A stretch of DNA of 57,956 bases from positions 1-57,956 of IMG/VR virus record IMGVR_UViG_3300038428_000087; one strand, 5' to 3'. The notes beneath the pieces were generated by a model, which saw only the letters and a program-made list of their open reading frames with translations, made no database searches and had not been told where the DNA came from. Below, one piece after another: positions 34,467 through 41,424 of this stretch; the stretch's first letter is position 1; each line of letters starts with the position of its first letter. The stretch is from a virus. A program made the translations under genes and the position numbers.

Positions 34467-36461
34467 ATGCCAATAGACCTTAGCAACTGGAAAGGCACGC
34501 GGGGCGCATTACCGAGCCCGTATGATCCGAGCGACCCCGTATTTCCCAATATCACCGCTGAACAGGCTGCGGCTCTGCCATCGTCAGTAGATCTCCGGCA
34601 CTATGACTCTCCAATCCGAAACCAAGATGGAGTGGGGTGCTGCGTGGCAGCAGCGTCGTGTGGCGTATTTGAATGGCTGGTACGTTATCTAGAACCGTCG
34701 GCGTGGTTTAAGACCAGCATGCTTGCTATTTATTATTGGGCTCGGGCGCTTGACGGCATGCAGAACACAGACGGCGGTACATATCCAAAATCAGCGATTG
34801 TAGCTATGACTAATACCGGGATGGCGCACGACTCGTTATGGCCGTTTGGGTCAGAAGTAAACTGCAACTCAGGCGTTGCGTATCCTAAACCTACGAATGT
34901 TAACACGGCACCCACTTCTGCTGTTACCACTGACGCAGCTAAGAATAAAGTAACGAAAAGCGTTAGCGTGGCGACGGGAACAACGATAGCAGGCAGCGGG
35001 GATAGTGTAATTACTGTGATGGGGCTAGACGATGCAAAAAACGCGATTGCTTCTGGCTACCCTGTCATGTTTATACTTTGTGCAGATGAATATGATGGCC
35101 TTATGAACACATCTATTAAATCAGGACAATCGTATGGGTTGATTCCAAACTTATCAGACTGGACAAAATCACCAGACCACGGGCAGATTGTAATGGGCTA
35201 CGATGATTCGATCACGAACCTTGATAGCTCAACAGGCGCGTTTATCGTAAAAAACTCGTGGTCTACTATGTGGGGCGATTGTGTATCCGGAGACACAAAA
35301 ATCCCGCTACTATCTGGAAAAGATGTACCCATCAGGTCTCTATTAAACGCTGCGCCGTTCTGGGTCTACGCGTATGATACTGACCGAAAGAAGATAGTCC
35401 CAGCGCAAGCGACCGCATGCAAACGTGCACATAAAAACGTTCCGACTGTAACCGTGTATCTCGACAACGATGAACATATCACATGCACGCCGGATCATCC
35501 TTTTTTGTTGCGAGACGGGACATATAAAAAAGCGGAAAAACTCAACGAGGGGGATTCTCTTATGCCGTTCTATCGTTCTTATGACAAAGACGGCTATACA
35601 AAAATCGCGTGTAACAGTACCTTCTCATGGGTACGCGCACACTGGATGATAGCCCGTGAGATGCGGATGTTTGAGGAACACAAAGGACGTGCAGTTATCC
35701 ACCATATTAATTTTGATAAAACAGATAACACACCAGAAAACCTTTTGGTAATGTCGCCAGAAGCACATTCAAGTTACCACTCACAACTCAAAGATAATAC
35801 ACCGATACTAGAAGCTTGGAACCGGAATTATGACAAATTGGTGAAAAATTCTATTAAAAACATCACCGGATATAACGAGCGCCTTAAAAACGGCGAAGTA
35901 GAGATTACAGAGCGGCAGCGGGAAGCGCGACGGAGAAATGCTATCACCCTAAACAAGAGTGGTACTCCAGAAGAAAGAAGTGAAAAAGCCGAACGTGCAG
36001 CGGTCACTAGGAAAAAGAGGGGGCCCGCTGCGTATGCTGGATGCGGGGTATACGAAAGAACTGAAGCACAGTCGAAACAAGCACGTGAAATGTGCTCGAA
36101 ACTTGCAGAGTATAGATGGTACAAAAATGCGGAGTCTGAACCACTATCATATAATGAGTGGGCCGCGACGTATAATCATAAAGTCTTGAAAGTAGAACGT
36201 CACGAGCGAATAGACACCTATGATATATGTGTGCCACGTTACCGCAACTTTGCTACTTCTGCGGGAGTATTCATACATAATTCCGGATACGGCTACCTTC
36301 CGTACGCGTACGCGAACAACAGTGCGATGTACGACGGGTGGATTATCACCGGAGAATCTGAGATCGTTGTACCGACACCTACACCTACGCCTGGTGGCGG
36401 GGGAGCTCCGAATGTAAACATCAACGTAGAGATACGAACCTATCAACCGGGGAATGAATAA
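34467..36461 (+). CDS. Papain-like cysteine protease interrupted by an intein, QPGNE-tagged
   Basis: 664 residues including a 334-residue intein (272-605), leaving a 330-residue mature protease. RNQDGVGCCVAAA holds the catalytic Cys, SPDHGQIVMGYDD the His and VKNSWSTMWGD the Asn of a C1 papain-type enzyme. The intein sits six residues after that Asn, and C-extein SGYGYLPYAY completes the strand. A PT linker and the end APNVNINVEIRTYQPGNE follow. It is paralogous to the protease across the genome junction. Activity would depend on protein splicing. The intein is described separately. Confidence 0.85.
   Translation: MPIDLSNWKGTRGALPSPYDPSDPVFPNITAEQAAALPSSVDLRHYDSPIRNQDGVGCCVAAASCGVFEWLVRYLEPSAWFKTSMLAIYYWARALDGMQNTDGGTYPKSAIVAMTNTGMAHDSLWPFGSEVNCNSGVAYPKPTNVNTAPTSAVTTDAAKNKVTKSVSVATGTTIAGSGDSVITVMGLDDAKNAIASGYPVMFILCADEYDGLMNTSIKSGQSYGLIPNLSDWTKSPDHGQIVMGYDDSITNLDSSTGAFIVKNSWSTMWGDCVSGDTKIPLLSGKDVPIRSLLNAAPFWVYAYDTDRKKIVPAQATACKRAHKNVPTVTVYLDNDEHITCTPDHPFLLRDGTYKKAEKLNEGDSLMPFYRSYDKDGYTKIACNSTFSWVRAHWMIAREMRMFEEHKGRAVIHHINFDKTDNTPENLLVMSPEAHSSYHSQLKDNTPILEAWNRNYDKLVKNSIKNITGYNERLKNGEVEITERQREARRRNAITLNKSGTPEERSEKAERAAVTRKKRGPAAYAGCGVYERTEAQSKQAREMCSKLAEYRWYKNAESEPLSYNEWAATYNHKVLKVERHERIDTYDICVPRYRNFATSAGVFIHNSGYGYLPYAYANNSAMYDGWIITGESEIVVPTPTPTPGGGGAPNVNINVEIRTYQPGNE
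35280..36281 (+). other. Intein with HNH homing endonuclease (334 aa)
   Basis: The insert begins with Cys1 (CVSGDTKI), has block B TPDHPFLLRDG, an HNH module (VIHHINFDKTDNTPENLLVM) and ends DTYDICVPRYRNFATSAGVFIHN with a penultimate His and terminal Asn, followed by C-extein Ser. All splicing residues are present, so it should be active. The length fits an intein with endonuclease. The frame is continuous with both exteins. Confidence 0.92.
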
Positions 36462-37384
36462 TGATCGGGGGACCAAGACCACCACCTGAGCAGGGCGGAG
36501 TGGGGGCTTCATCACAGTATCTAATCTACAAGTTTGCTCAAGACTCAACAACTATCACCAACTCGGGTAGTGGTGGAGACACATATAATGGAACGGCAGC
36601 ACGCGCTCAGTACCAAAAAGATTCTGTTGGGTATCCTATATGGGGACCCATGAACGCAAATACAGACGGGATACGGGTAGCGGGTGGAATTAATAACCCG
36701 TACCAGCACACATGGCAGGTTGGGCTTAATATAAACCAGTGGTGGCCCGGTCGCGGTCTAGGTTCGGATGGGTATCAGGATGGAAACGATGGGAAGTTAT
36801 TAGCTGCTGGGGGAAACCAATTCTATATGTATTTTCATGGTGTATCTGATGGCGTCCTCGGCGGCCCAAACTGTGCGCCCGCGACAGCAGGCACCTACAA
36901 TTTCACTGTCGAAGGCACTGGCATGAGCGGGGGTAACGATGCTGTTCAGTTGTGGCTTGGTGTAGAAGATGCAAAACCTGTTCAAATATCATGTTCAGGC
37001 CCAAACCCTGATGGCGCAAGGTTATATTGGGTGTTCGACTACAGCTTCCAGCTACATACCAACTATTATCTTCAGATTACAGTAAACAGCAGTGGAGTTG
37101 ACCTTTCTGCAGGATATTCTCTAAGTAACTGTATTGATACTGGTTCGCCGTGTTCGGACTCGTGTATAACTGGCTTTCCATCGGGCTGCTATTTTTATGT
37201 GTGGCGAGAGGATAACACAGTCTTAGATTTATCCAGTGGTGGTAACTGGGCTGATGATGTCGTTTTATGGAAAGGCGGGGGCCCTGGACCTAGCCCTACA
37301 CCAGGACCGACACCCACACCAGGCACAGCACCGAACGTAAACATGAACGTGAGTGTGAGAGAATGGCAACCAGGGAACGAATAA
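36461..37384 (+). CDS. Beta-sandwich virion protein with QPGNE tag
   Basis: 307 residues; ATG overlaps the previous TAA. The body is Gly/Asn/Tyr-rich, with a strand-rich domain (DSVGYPIWGPM, QFYMYFHGVSDG, YNFTVEGTGMSG, LYWVFDYSFQLHTNYYLQITV) like carbohydrate-binding or lectin folds. A PTP-rich linker leads to APNVNMNVSVREWQPGNE, the same C-terminal tag as the two upstream enzymes. It may bind sugars for the neighbouring enzymes. No exact family recognised. Confidence 0.6.
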   Translation: MIGGPRPPPEQGGVGASSQYLIYKFAQDSTTITNSGSGGDTYNGTAARAQYQKDSVGYPIWGPMNANTDGIRVAGGINNPYQHTWQVGLNINQWWPGRGLGSDGYQDGNDGKLLAAGGNQFYMYFHGVSDGVLGGPNCAPATAGTYNFTVEGTGMSGGNDAVQLWLGVEDAKPVQISCSGPNPDGARLYWVFDYSFQLHTNYYLQITVNSSGVDLSAGYSLSNCIDTGSPCSDSCITGFPSGCYFYVWREDNTVLDLSSGGNWADDVVLWKGGGPGPSPTPGPTPTPGTAPNVNMNVSVREWQPGNE

Positions 37385-37407
37385 AAAAGGGAGTTGAACA
37401 GTGAAAA

Positions 37408-37929
37408 ATGCCACAAGAAGAGATAACAAAACGCCTTGATGTTCATAGAGAAGAACTTACAGATCTGGAAAAATGTGTTAAAGAGTGTCAGATAAGCAAC
37501 GCTCAACACGATGAACGGATTAAAGCTGGCGAGGAGTACCGGAAAAAGCAAAACGGCATACTCGAATCACTGGAGCATGGAATACACCATATAGGGAAAC
37601 AAGTTGATGTGTTAAGTCTTAGTATGGCTAATAGGTTTGGCGAGATGGAACGGGGGGCAATAACACGTGAAACAGAACGCGATAGGTCAATAGCAGCGTC
37701 GCTCATCCTTGCAGATGCAAAGGTAGCAAAAGCCCTCCTCGAAGCAGACGAAAAGATTACGGAGGCTAAGGAGAAAGCCGATGATGATATTAATAAACTG
37801 CGCGTCGAGGTTCTAAATCGAAGAATCTTTCTTAACTGGAAGATCATCGGAGCCGTGTCATCCATCACATTTCTTTTCATACTCGTTTTTATCTCATATT
37901 CATTTCACGTTTTTGGGGGGCTTCCTTAA
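37408..37929 (+). CDS. Coiled-coil protein with C-terminal membrane anchor
   Basis: 173 residues. A long coiled coil (about 1-135) is followed by one strong transmembrane helix (IIGAVSSITFLFILVFISYSF). The arrangement resembles XhlA-type lysis accessory proteins or spanin-like anchors. It overlaps a further short frame, and a related small protein follows. A lysis role is inferred from position and layout. Confidence 0.6.
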   Translation: MPQEEITKRLDVHREELTDLEKCVKECQISNAQHDERIKAGEEYRKKQNGILESLEHGIHHIGKQVDVLSLSMANRFGEMERGAITRETERDRSIAASLILADAKVAKALLEADEKITEAKEKADDDINKLRVEVLNRRIFLNWKIIGAVSSITFLFILVFISYSFHVFGGLP

Positions 37930-37930
37930 T

Positions 37931-38185
37931 ATGGATGAGGACATAAACAAAATAAGAGACATAGCTCAAGAGGCCCATGACTGGTGTCTGATTGATAAAC
38001 AAAGGTTAGATACCATCGAAGACCACTTAGATAAACAGGACGCGAACGATGTAGTTATTCGAGATGAGCTGCTTAAAAAAATTGACGAGAACAAATCAAA
38101 GTTCAATGACGCAATGTGGGCTATCGCTATGCTTATTATCGGTGGACTTGTAGCAGGATTCGTTTATGCACTCATTTTGAGATAA
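37931..38185 (+). CDS. XhlA-like coiled-coil/membrane protein
   Basis: 84 residues from ATG 37931; the in-frame earlier start at 37913 lies inside the previous gene. An N-terminal coiled coil with KQRLDTIEDHLDKQ leads to a transmembrane helix (AMWAIAMLIIGGLVAGFVYALIL). It pairs with the preceding gene, which has the same topology. This fits the hemolysin XhlA-like lysis family. Confidence 0.65.
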   Translation: MDEDINKIRDIAQEAHDWCLIDKQRLDTIEDHLDKQDANDVVIRDELLKKIDENKSKFNDAMWAIAMLIIGGLVAGFVYALILR

Positions 38186-38204
38186 AACCTAAAGGAGGTG
38201 AAAC

Positions 38205-38534
38205 ATGACAACCTATACAGCAGCAACAAGCAACCTGGTTAACGTAGATGTCGTTGTTCCGTCAGTGGTTACGCAGCTCACCGCAGTTGCAAGCGTATCA
38301 ACGGCAAACGTAAATGAAGTATTTGAGGTTTCAGGCGTGCTCACGGCAGCCGACGGTTCTATACCAGTGAACCAGACTATTCAGTTGCAGATGCAGCAAA
38401 CGGATGGAACCTTTGCAGACGTAAGTGGTGCAACTGGCGCAACCGACGAGACCGGGGCATACACGATTCCGGTATCTGAGATAACCGCAGCCGTGTATGG
38501 ATTCCAAACTACCTACGCCGGAGGTTCAGCATGA
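38205..38534 (+). CDS. Single Ig-like domain protein
   Basis: 109 residues behind AAAGGAGGTGAAAC. The sequence QLTAVASVSTANVNEVFEVSGVLTAADGSIP, followed by TDETGAYTIPVSE and YGFQTTYAGG, is an Ig-like/CnaB-type fold related to those in the tail enzymes, here standing alone. Its TGA overlaps the next ATG. It may decorate the virion or act as an adaptor. Confidence 0.65.
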   Translation: MTTYTAATSNLVNVDVVVPSVVTQLTAVASVSTANVNEVFEVSGVLTAADGSIPVNQTIQLQMQQTDGTFADVSGATGATDETGAYTIPVSEITAAVYGFQTTYAGGSA

Positions 38535-38647
38535 ACGAAGAAGAGTGGCACCACCATCACCACAAGCATAAAAGATACTACGAACCTTCAACGAGTAGAA
38601 TCGTACGGGTGCTTGTAACCAAGAAGCACCATCACTGGAGAGAATAA
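38531..38647 (+). CDS. Histidine-rich 38-residue protein
   Basis: The product starts NEEEWHHHHHKHKRYY and ends TKKHHHWRE, so 9 of 38 residues are His. Translation is coupled to the Ig-domain gene by ATGA. A metal-binding or pH-sensing role is conceivable. I do not recognise a family. Confidence 0.5.
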   Translation: MNEEEWHHHHHKHKRYYEPSTSRIVRVLVTKKHHHWRE

Positions 38648-38666
38648 AATTTAAGGAGGTGTTATA

Positions 38667-38942
38667 ATAGACGCAAATACGATAAACTTTATTTCTGTGT
38701 TCGTCGGCGTCATATTGGGTATTGTCCTTACGCAGTTAATGGTCGATGTAAGTCCGATGATCCATAAGATAGTGATCTCTGTAATGGCCGTTCTCGCCGT
38801 TATGGGTTCGCTCGCAACCGGCGGATCGGTAGTAATTCCAGCGTTCTTCTCTTCGCTCATCGTCGGTTATGTTGCCGGTGTGACGTTTGAGACGAACGGA
38901 GCTATGGTCCAACTGCGTAAGCAGTTAGCAAAGAAAGAATAG
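38667..38942 (+). CDS. Membrane protein, holin candidate (possible AUA start)
   Basis: 91 residues if begun at ATA 38667, which lies seven bases after a perfect AAGGAGGT (38653-38660); the first conventional in-frame start, GTG 38697, has no ribosome-binding site and would cut into the first hydrophobic segment. Two or three helices (INFISVFVGVILGIVL, KIVISVMAVLAVMG, VVIPAFFSSLIVGYVAG) and a charged tail (LRKQLAKKE) are holin-like. It follows two XhlA-like genes and precedes a terminator. Confidence 0.6.
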   Translation: MDANTINFISVFVGVILGIVLTQLMVDVSPMIHKIVISVMAVLAVMGSLATGGSVVIPAFFSSLIVGYVAGVTFETNGAMVQLRKQLAKKE

Positions 38943-38970
38943 CGATATTCTTTCACTCTTTTTCTTTTTT
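38933..38970 (+). terminator. Hairpin terminator of the late block
   Basis: GAAAGAATA and TATTCTTTC form a perfect 9-bp stem around a GCGA loop, followed by a T-rich tract (CTTTTTCTTTTTT). The stem overlaps the last codons of the holin candidate. Confidence 0.75.
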
Positions 38971-39004
38971 AACCACCTTATTTTTTATACTATTAAGTCA
39001 ATCC

Positions 39005-39170
39005 TTTAGTTTGCAGAAGGAACATCTGCTGGGCGCGCTGGCGGGGCGCGTGTAGGATTAACGGTATGATTCCAGCTTTGGAACGCCCTCTCTGGGTCCG
39101 GACGCGGGGCAGGCACCAGTTGGATAATGCCGCGAAGACTACAACCAGGTACCCCAAATCCTCGCCTACG
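39005..39170. other. GC-rich possibly structured intergenic segment
   Basis: This part of the 438-base gap between the late terminator and the next gene is richer in GC than its flanks. It contains a GCAGA...TCTGC hairpin (39015-39031) and further GC-rich inverted segments. No tRNA could be folded by eye, and small open frames here look random. A non-coding RNA is possible but not shown. Confidence 0.25.
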
Positions 39171-39270
39171 CTCACTTTCTCACCTATCCTTTATACCACA
39201 ACTCTACCCCTTTCAGCGTTGCTTTTCAATTCAAGCCCACTGCGTAGAGTAAACGCGTTTTTAAACATCG

Positions 39271-39303
39271 TATATATACTTGAGGCCGCTCTTTAGTGGG
39301 TTG
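39271..39303 (+). promoter_or_regulatory. TATA box plus CCGCT hairpin (copy 1)
   Basis: TATATATAC at 39271 is followed by GGCCGCTCTTTAGTGGGTTG. CCGCT (39286-39290) pairs with AGTGG (39295-39299). The same hairpin with compensatory changes occurs at 43761 and 54867. Confidence 0.45.
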
Positions 39304-39380
39304 CTCGTATCTTTGTCGCGTTGACGCTACAATTTACGTACGATACCTATTAATAGTATTATAGTGTATTACATATTGTT

Positions 39381-39506
39381 ATGTTAACTAAGAGTGAAAA
39401 GACGATGATACAGGTAAGCAAGAAAACGAGGGAAGAGCTGCATGCGATTGGCAAGAAAGGCGAGTCGTATGATACTATTATCCGCCGTTTGCTAAGAGGT
39501 GAATGA
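39381..39506 (+). CDS. VapB/DUF7557-like small DNA-binding protein
   Basis: 41 residues from ATG 39381, or 33 from ATG 39405. VSKKTREELHAIGKKGESYDTIIRRLL is the common archaeal antitoxin-like ribbon pattern ('s..t...L...g.kgesyd.ii..Ll'). No toxin follows, only the lipoprotein gene, with which it overlaps (ATGA). It is likely a solitary regulator. Confidence 0.7.
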   Translation: MLTKSEKTMIQVSKKTREELHAIGKKGESYDTIIRRLLRGE

Positions 39507-40063
39507 AAATGAAACAAATTGTAATCTTTGGAGTTATCGCACTCATCATCTGCGCCATAGGAATAGCTGGCTGCACAACCCAAATCCCCGCACCAAATAA
39601 CCAGTTGAACACGACTAATGTTACTACGACTTCCGCTGTTTCTAAAGCCGTTGTTACACCTACGCCTACTGTTGTAGCCACGCCAACGCCAACAGTGACA
39701 CCTTTACCTACTCCTATACCTACACCTATACCTTCGCCTTTACCTACCCCGATAACGCCTACCGTGATGGGAATAAGCATGATGCCCGTTGCAGTCATCC
39801 AAGGAGAACCGATCGCTTTTACTACCTGGGTAAACGCTAACGGCCACGCAGTTCCGAACCTACCAATCAACTGCTACGTGGATGGTGTGTTTATAGGAAC
39901 GGTATCTTCCGCTAATGGTTACGCACAATTTACCACGGGATCATTGAACGTGCCGCTTGGTACTGTTACGGTAACGGCGTCGTTCGCTGGAAATAGTCAG
40001 TACGGTGCATCAAGTCAAGGTGGAAGCTTTAAGTTGGTAGTAGATTTGAACGCCACCAGATGA
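39503..40063 (+). CDS. Surface lipoprotein with Thr/Pro stalk and Ig-like domain
   Basis: 186 residues. The signal peptide VIFGVIALIICAIGIAGC ends in a lipobox Cys (residue 24). A Thr/Ser/Pro stalk with many PTP units (about residues 45-88) holds an Ig-like domain away from the membrane (VAVIQGEPIAFTTWVNANGHAVPNL ... VTASFAGNSQYGASSQGG). That domain resembles the Ig-like ends of the virion enzymes at 2-1036 and 56060-57199. Display on the infected cell suggests receptor masking or superinfection exclusion. Typical of methanogen surface proteins. Confidence 0.75.
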   Translation: MKMKQIVIFGVIALIICAIGIAGCTTQIPAPNNQLNTTNVTTTSAVSKAVVTPTPTVVATPTPTVTPLPTPIPTPIPSPLPTPITPTVMGISMMPVAVIQGEPIAFTTWVNANGHAVPNLPINCYVDGVFIGTVSSANGYAQFTTGSLNVPLGTVTVTASFAGNSQYGASSQGGSFKLVVDLNATR

Positions 40064-40110
40064 GTGAACAAAATTGTTTAACAGCGGAGGGCGTTACGGC
40101 GTTATCTAAG

Positions 40111-40132
40111 ATACAAAAGAAGGGTTTTGTAT
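40111..40132. promoter_or_regulatory. ATACAAAA/TTTTGTAT inverted repeat before small-gene strip
   Basis: A perfect 8-bp stem with a six-base loop lies 25 bases before the first small gene of the cassette strip. A close relative is at 41068-41091. It could end the lipoprotein transcript or bind a regulator. Confidence 0.4.
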
Positions 40133-40157
40133 TCTGAAGAAATGAGGGGTTTGAAAA

Positions 40158-40358
40158 ATGACCAACTTCGTGGACATTGATACACTCGATATGATTACGC
40201 AGCAAATCGTTTATGACGCTCAGATAGAAGCCTCAATTTGTGGGAATTGCGTACATAACCGAAGATACTACGACGACAGCCATCAGTGTGAACGCAGACC
40301 GTCAGTATGTGACATAGAGATGATTGAACTTAAAAAATGTGGGTGGAAGAAAAAATGA
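40158..40358 (+). CDS. Small Cys-rich protein (zinc-binding type)
   Basis: 66 residues; starts with the GGGTTTGAAAAATG element. CGNCVHNRRYYDDSHQCERR and a final KKCGW suggest one zinc site. Its end overlaps the next ATG. Function unknown. Confidence 0.7.
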   Translation: MTNFVDIDTLDMITQQIVYDAQIEASICGNCVHNRRYYDDSHQCERRPSVCDIEMIELKKCGWKKK

Positions 40359-40513
40359 CCATCAAATATCTTGAACACTACGATGATATAAACCAAACGG
40401 GCGAGGTAGTAATCCGATTTAATTATAAAGATTTAGACCAAGCAAGTGAAACGTGGCTCGGGAATTTGCGTCTTCAGTTAGATATAATTAAGGATATCAT
40501 AGAAGAAAAATGA
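40355..40513 (+). CDS. 52-residue hypothetical protein
   Basis: ATG overlaps the previous stop (ATGA). The product starts with a beta pair (MTIKYLEHYDDI, VVIRFNYKDL) and ends with a helix (LRLQLDIIKDIIEEK). Its TGA is part of the following initiation element. No family recognised. Confidence 0.6.
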   Translation: MTIKYLEHYDDINQTGEVVIRFNYKDLDQASETWLGNLRLQLDIIKDIIEEK

Positions 40514-40678
40514 GGTTTGAAAAATGACAGAAACAGGATACGAACACATTGGTGGTGAATCTGAAGAGCAACCAGAACCGGACGTGTTGTTAGATTATAT
40601 CACATATGGGTTCAGTGGTATGCCAGTTCCGAGAAAATGCGCCAAGAAAATATGGAAAAAATGAGGTTTGAAAAATGA
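40514..40678 (+). repeat. 165-bp perfect direct repeat, copy 1
   Basis: Identical to 41111-41275. It covers GGTTTGAAAAATGA, a complete 46-codon gene and the next GGTTTGAAAAATGA, so each end of the repeat unit is the initiation element itself. Confidence 0.95.
40524..40664 (+). CDS. 46-residue hypothetical protein, duplicated gene copy 1
   Basis: The product has an acidic start (MTETGYEHIGGESEEQPEPD) and a basic end (RKCAKKIWKK). An identical copy is encoded at 41121. The perfect identity shows a very recent duplication. Function unknown. Confidence 0.7.
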   Translation: MTETGYEHIGGESEEQPEPDVLLDYITYGFSGMPVPRKCAKKIWKK

Positions 40679-40911
40679 ATGACGATGCTGATTTTGACCG
40701 AGCCGTGAAAGCATATAAACAGTCATTGAAAGGACGACGTATTATAATCCTCAACAAAACAACAAAGCGCCTTATTAAAAGTTGCACAGAGTACTGGGAT
40801 TATCCATCATACGACTATCTGTTAGTCGATTCAATAAATGCGTTGTTCGATAAGAAGCACGTAGAGGGACTGAAAAATGGCTATACATTATCCGCCGTGC
40901 TGCGACTGTAA
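40675..40911 (+). CDS. 78-residue hypothetical protein
   Basis: Starts behind GAGGTTTGAAAAATG. Charged helical segments (FDRAVKAYKQSLKGRRIIILNK) lead to a Tyr-rich centre (CTEYWDYPSYDYLL). It overlaps the next small gene by 35 bases. No family recognised. Confidence 0.6.
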   Translation: MNDDADFDRAVKAYKQSLKGRRIIILNKTTKRLIKSCTEYWDYPSYDYLLVDSINALFDKKHVEGLKNGYTLSAVLRL

Positions 40912-41035
40912 GCATTTGCAACGCAGTAAAAAAACTCGAAAAGGAATTCAGATGTTTTGGGAGTGCGAAGCCGGTGAGAAGGTGAGGCACCCCACGACTA
41001 GTTGTAAAAGTTTCGAAGAAGGCTACGTGTCTTAA
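40877..41035 (+). CDS. Small Cys-rich protein
   Basis: 52 residues, ATG preceded by CTGAAAA, a worn form of the shared element. PPCCDCKHLQRS followed by FWECEAG and TSCKSF gives a probable zinc site. Such C-x-x-C-K-H...C proteins recur in this genome (47776, 50384, 50524). Confidence 0.6.
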   Translation: MAIHYPPCCDCKHLQRSKKTRKGIQMFWECEAGEKVRHPTTSCKSFEEGYVS

Positions 41036-41067
41036 AAGATGTGACAAAATAGCTCTTACGTAGTGAG

Positions 41068-41091
41068 GATACAAAAGACATGTTTCGTATC
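41068..41091. promoter_or_regulatory. GATACAAAA/TTTCGTATC inverted repeat
   Basis: The hairpin has one mismatch and lies 30 bases before the second copy of the duplicated gene. It parallels the inverted repeat at 40111. Both precede a gene run that starts with a G-rich form of the shared initiation element. Confidence 0.4.
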
Positions 41092-41110
41092 TTAACGGAG
41101 AACGTAGGGG

Positions 41111-41275
41111 GGTTTGAAAAATGACAGAAACAGGATACGAACACATTGGTGGTGAATCTGAAGAGCAACCAGAACCGGACGTGTTGTTAGATTATATCAC
41201 ATATGGGTTCAGTGGTATGCCAGTTCCGAGAAAATGCGCCAAGAAAATATGGAAAAAATGAGGTTTGAAAAATGA
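41111..41275 (+). repeat. 165-bp perfect direct repeat, copy 2
   Basis: Identical to 40514-40678. The flanks differ at once beyond both ends, so exchange probably took place inside the short GGTTTGAAAAATGA repeats. Confidence 0.95.
41121..41261 (+). CDS. 46-residue hypothetical protein, duplicated gene copy 2
   Basis: Same protein as at 40524, no change. The gene is now followed by a zinc-ribbon gene instead of the 40675 gene, showing that the cassette moved into a different context. Confidence 0.7.
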   Translation: MTETGYEHIGGESEEQPEPDVLLDYITYGFSGMPVPRKCAKKIWKK

Positions 41276-41424
41276 CCAAGTGCATAGATTGCAAAATGGA
41301 GATATTTACTGGGGATGACGGCACGCATCTTTGCGCCGCATGCCACGCGGAACGCTGGAAAAACGCCCAACCATTAGTAACTATTTATGATTTAGGTAAA
41401 GAAAAAAAGAGGTCTGAAAAATGA
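41272..41424 (+). CDS. 50-residue zinc-ribbon protein
   Basis: MTKCIDCKMEIFTGDDG followed by HLCAACHAE gives CxxC...CxxC(H), a treble-clef or ribbon zinc site. It starts with GAGGTTTGAAAAATG, and its end (GAGGTCTGAAAAATGA) forms the element for the next gene. Nucleic-acid or protein binding is likely. Confidence 0.65.
   Translation: MTKCIDCKMEIFTGDDGTHLCAACHAERWKNAQPLVTIYDLGKEKKRSEK

Noticed and set aside
34467-36461. Pseudogene reading of the interrupted protease
   Set aside because: The insert is in frame and has every splicing residue, so it is an intein and not a disruption.
37401-37439. 12-codon GTG frame before the coiled-coil/membrane gene
   Set aside because: Too short and overlapping the real start; kept only as a possible leader.
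38993-39296. Small open frames on both strands in the gap after the late terminator
   Set aside because: No ribosome-binding sites and random-looking products; the region was treated as non-coding.
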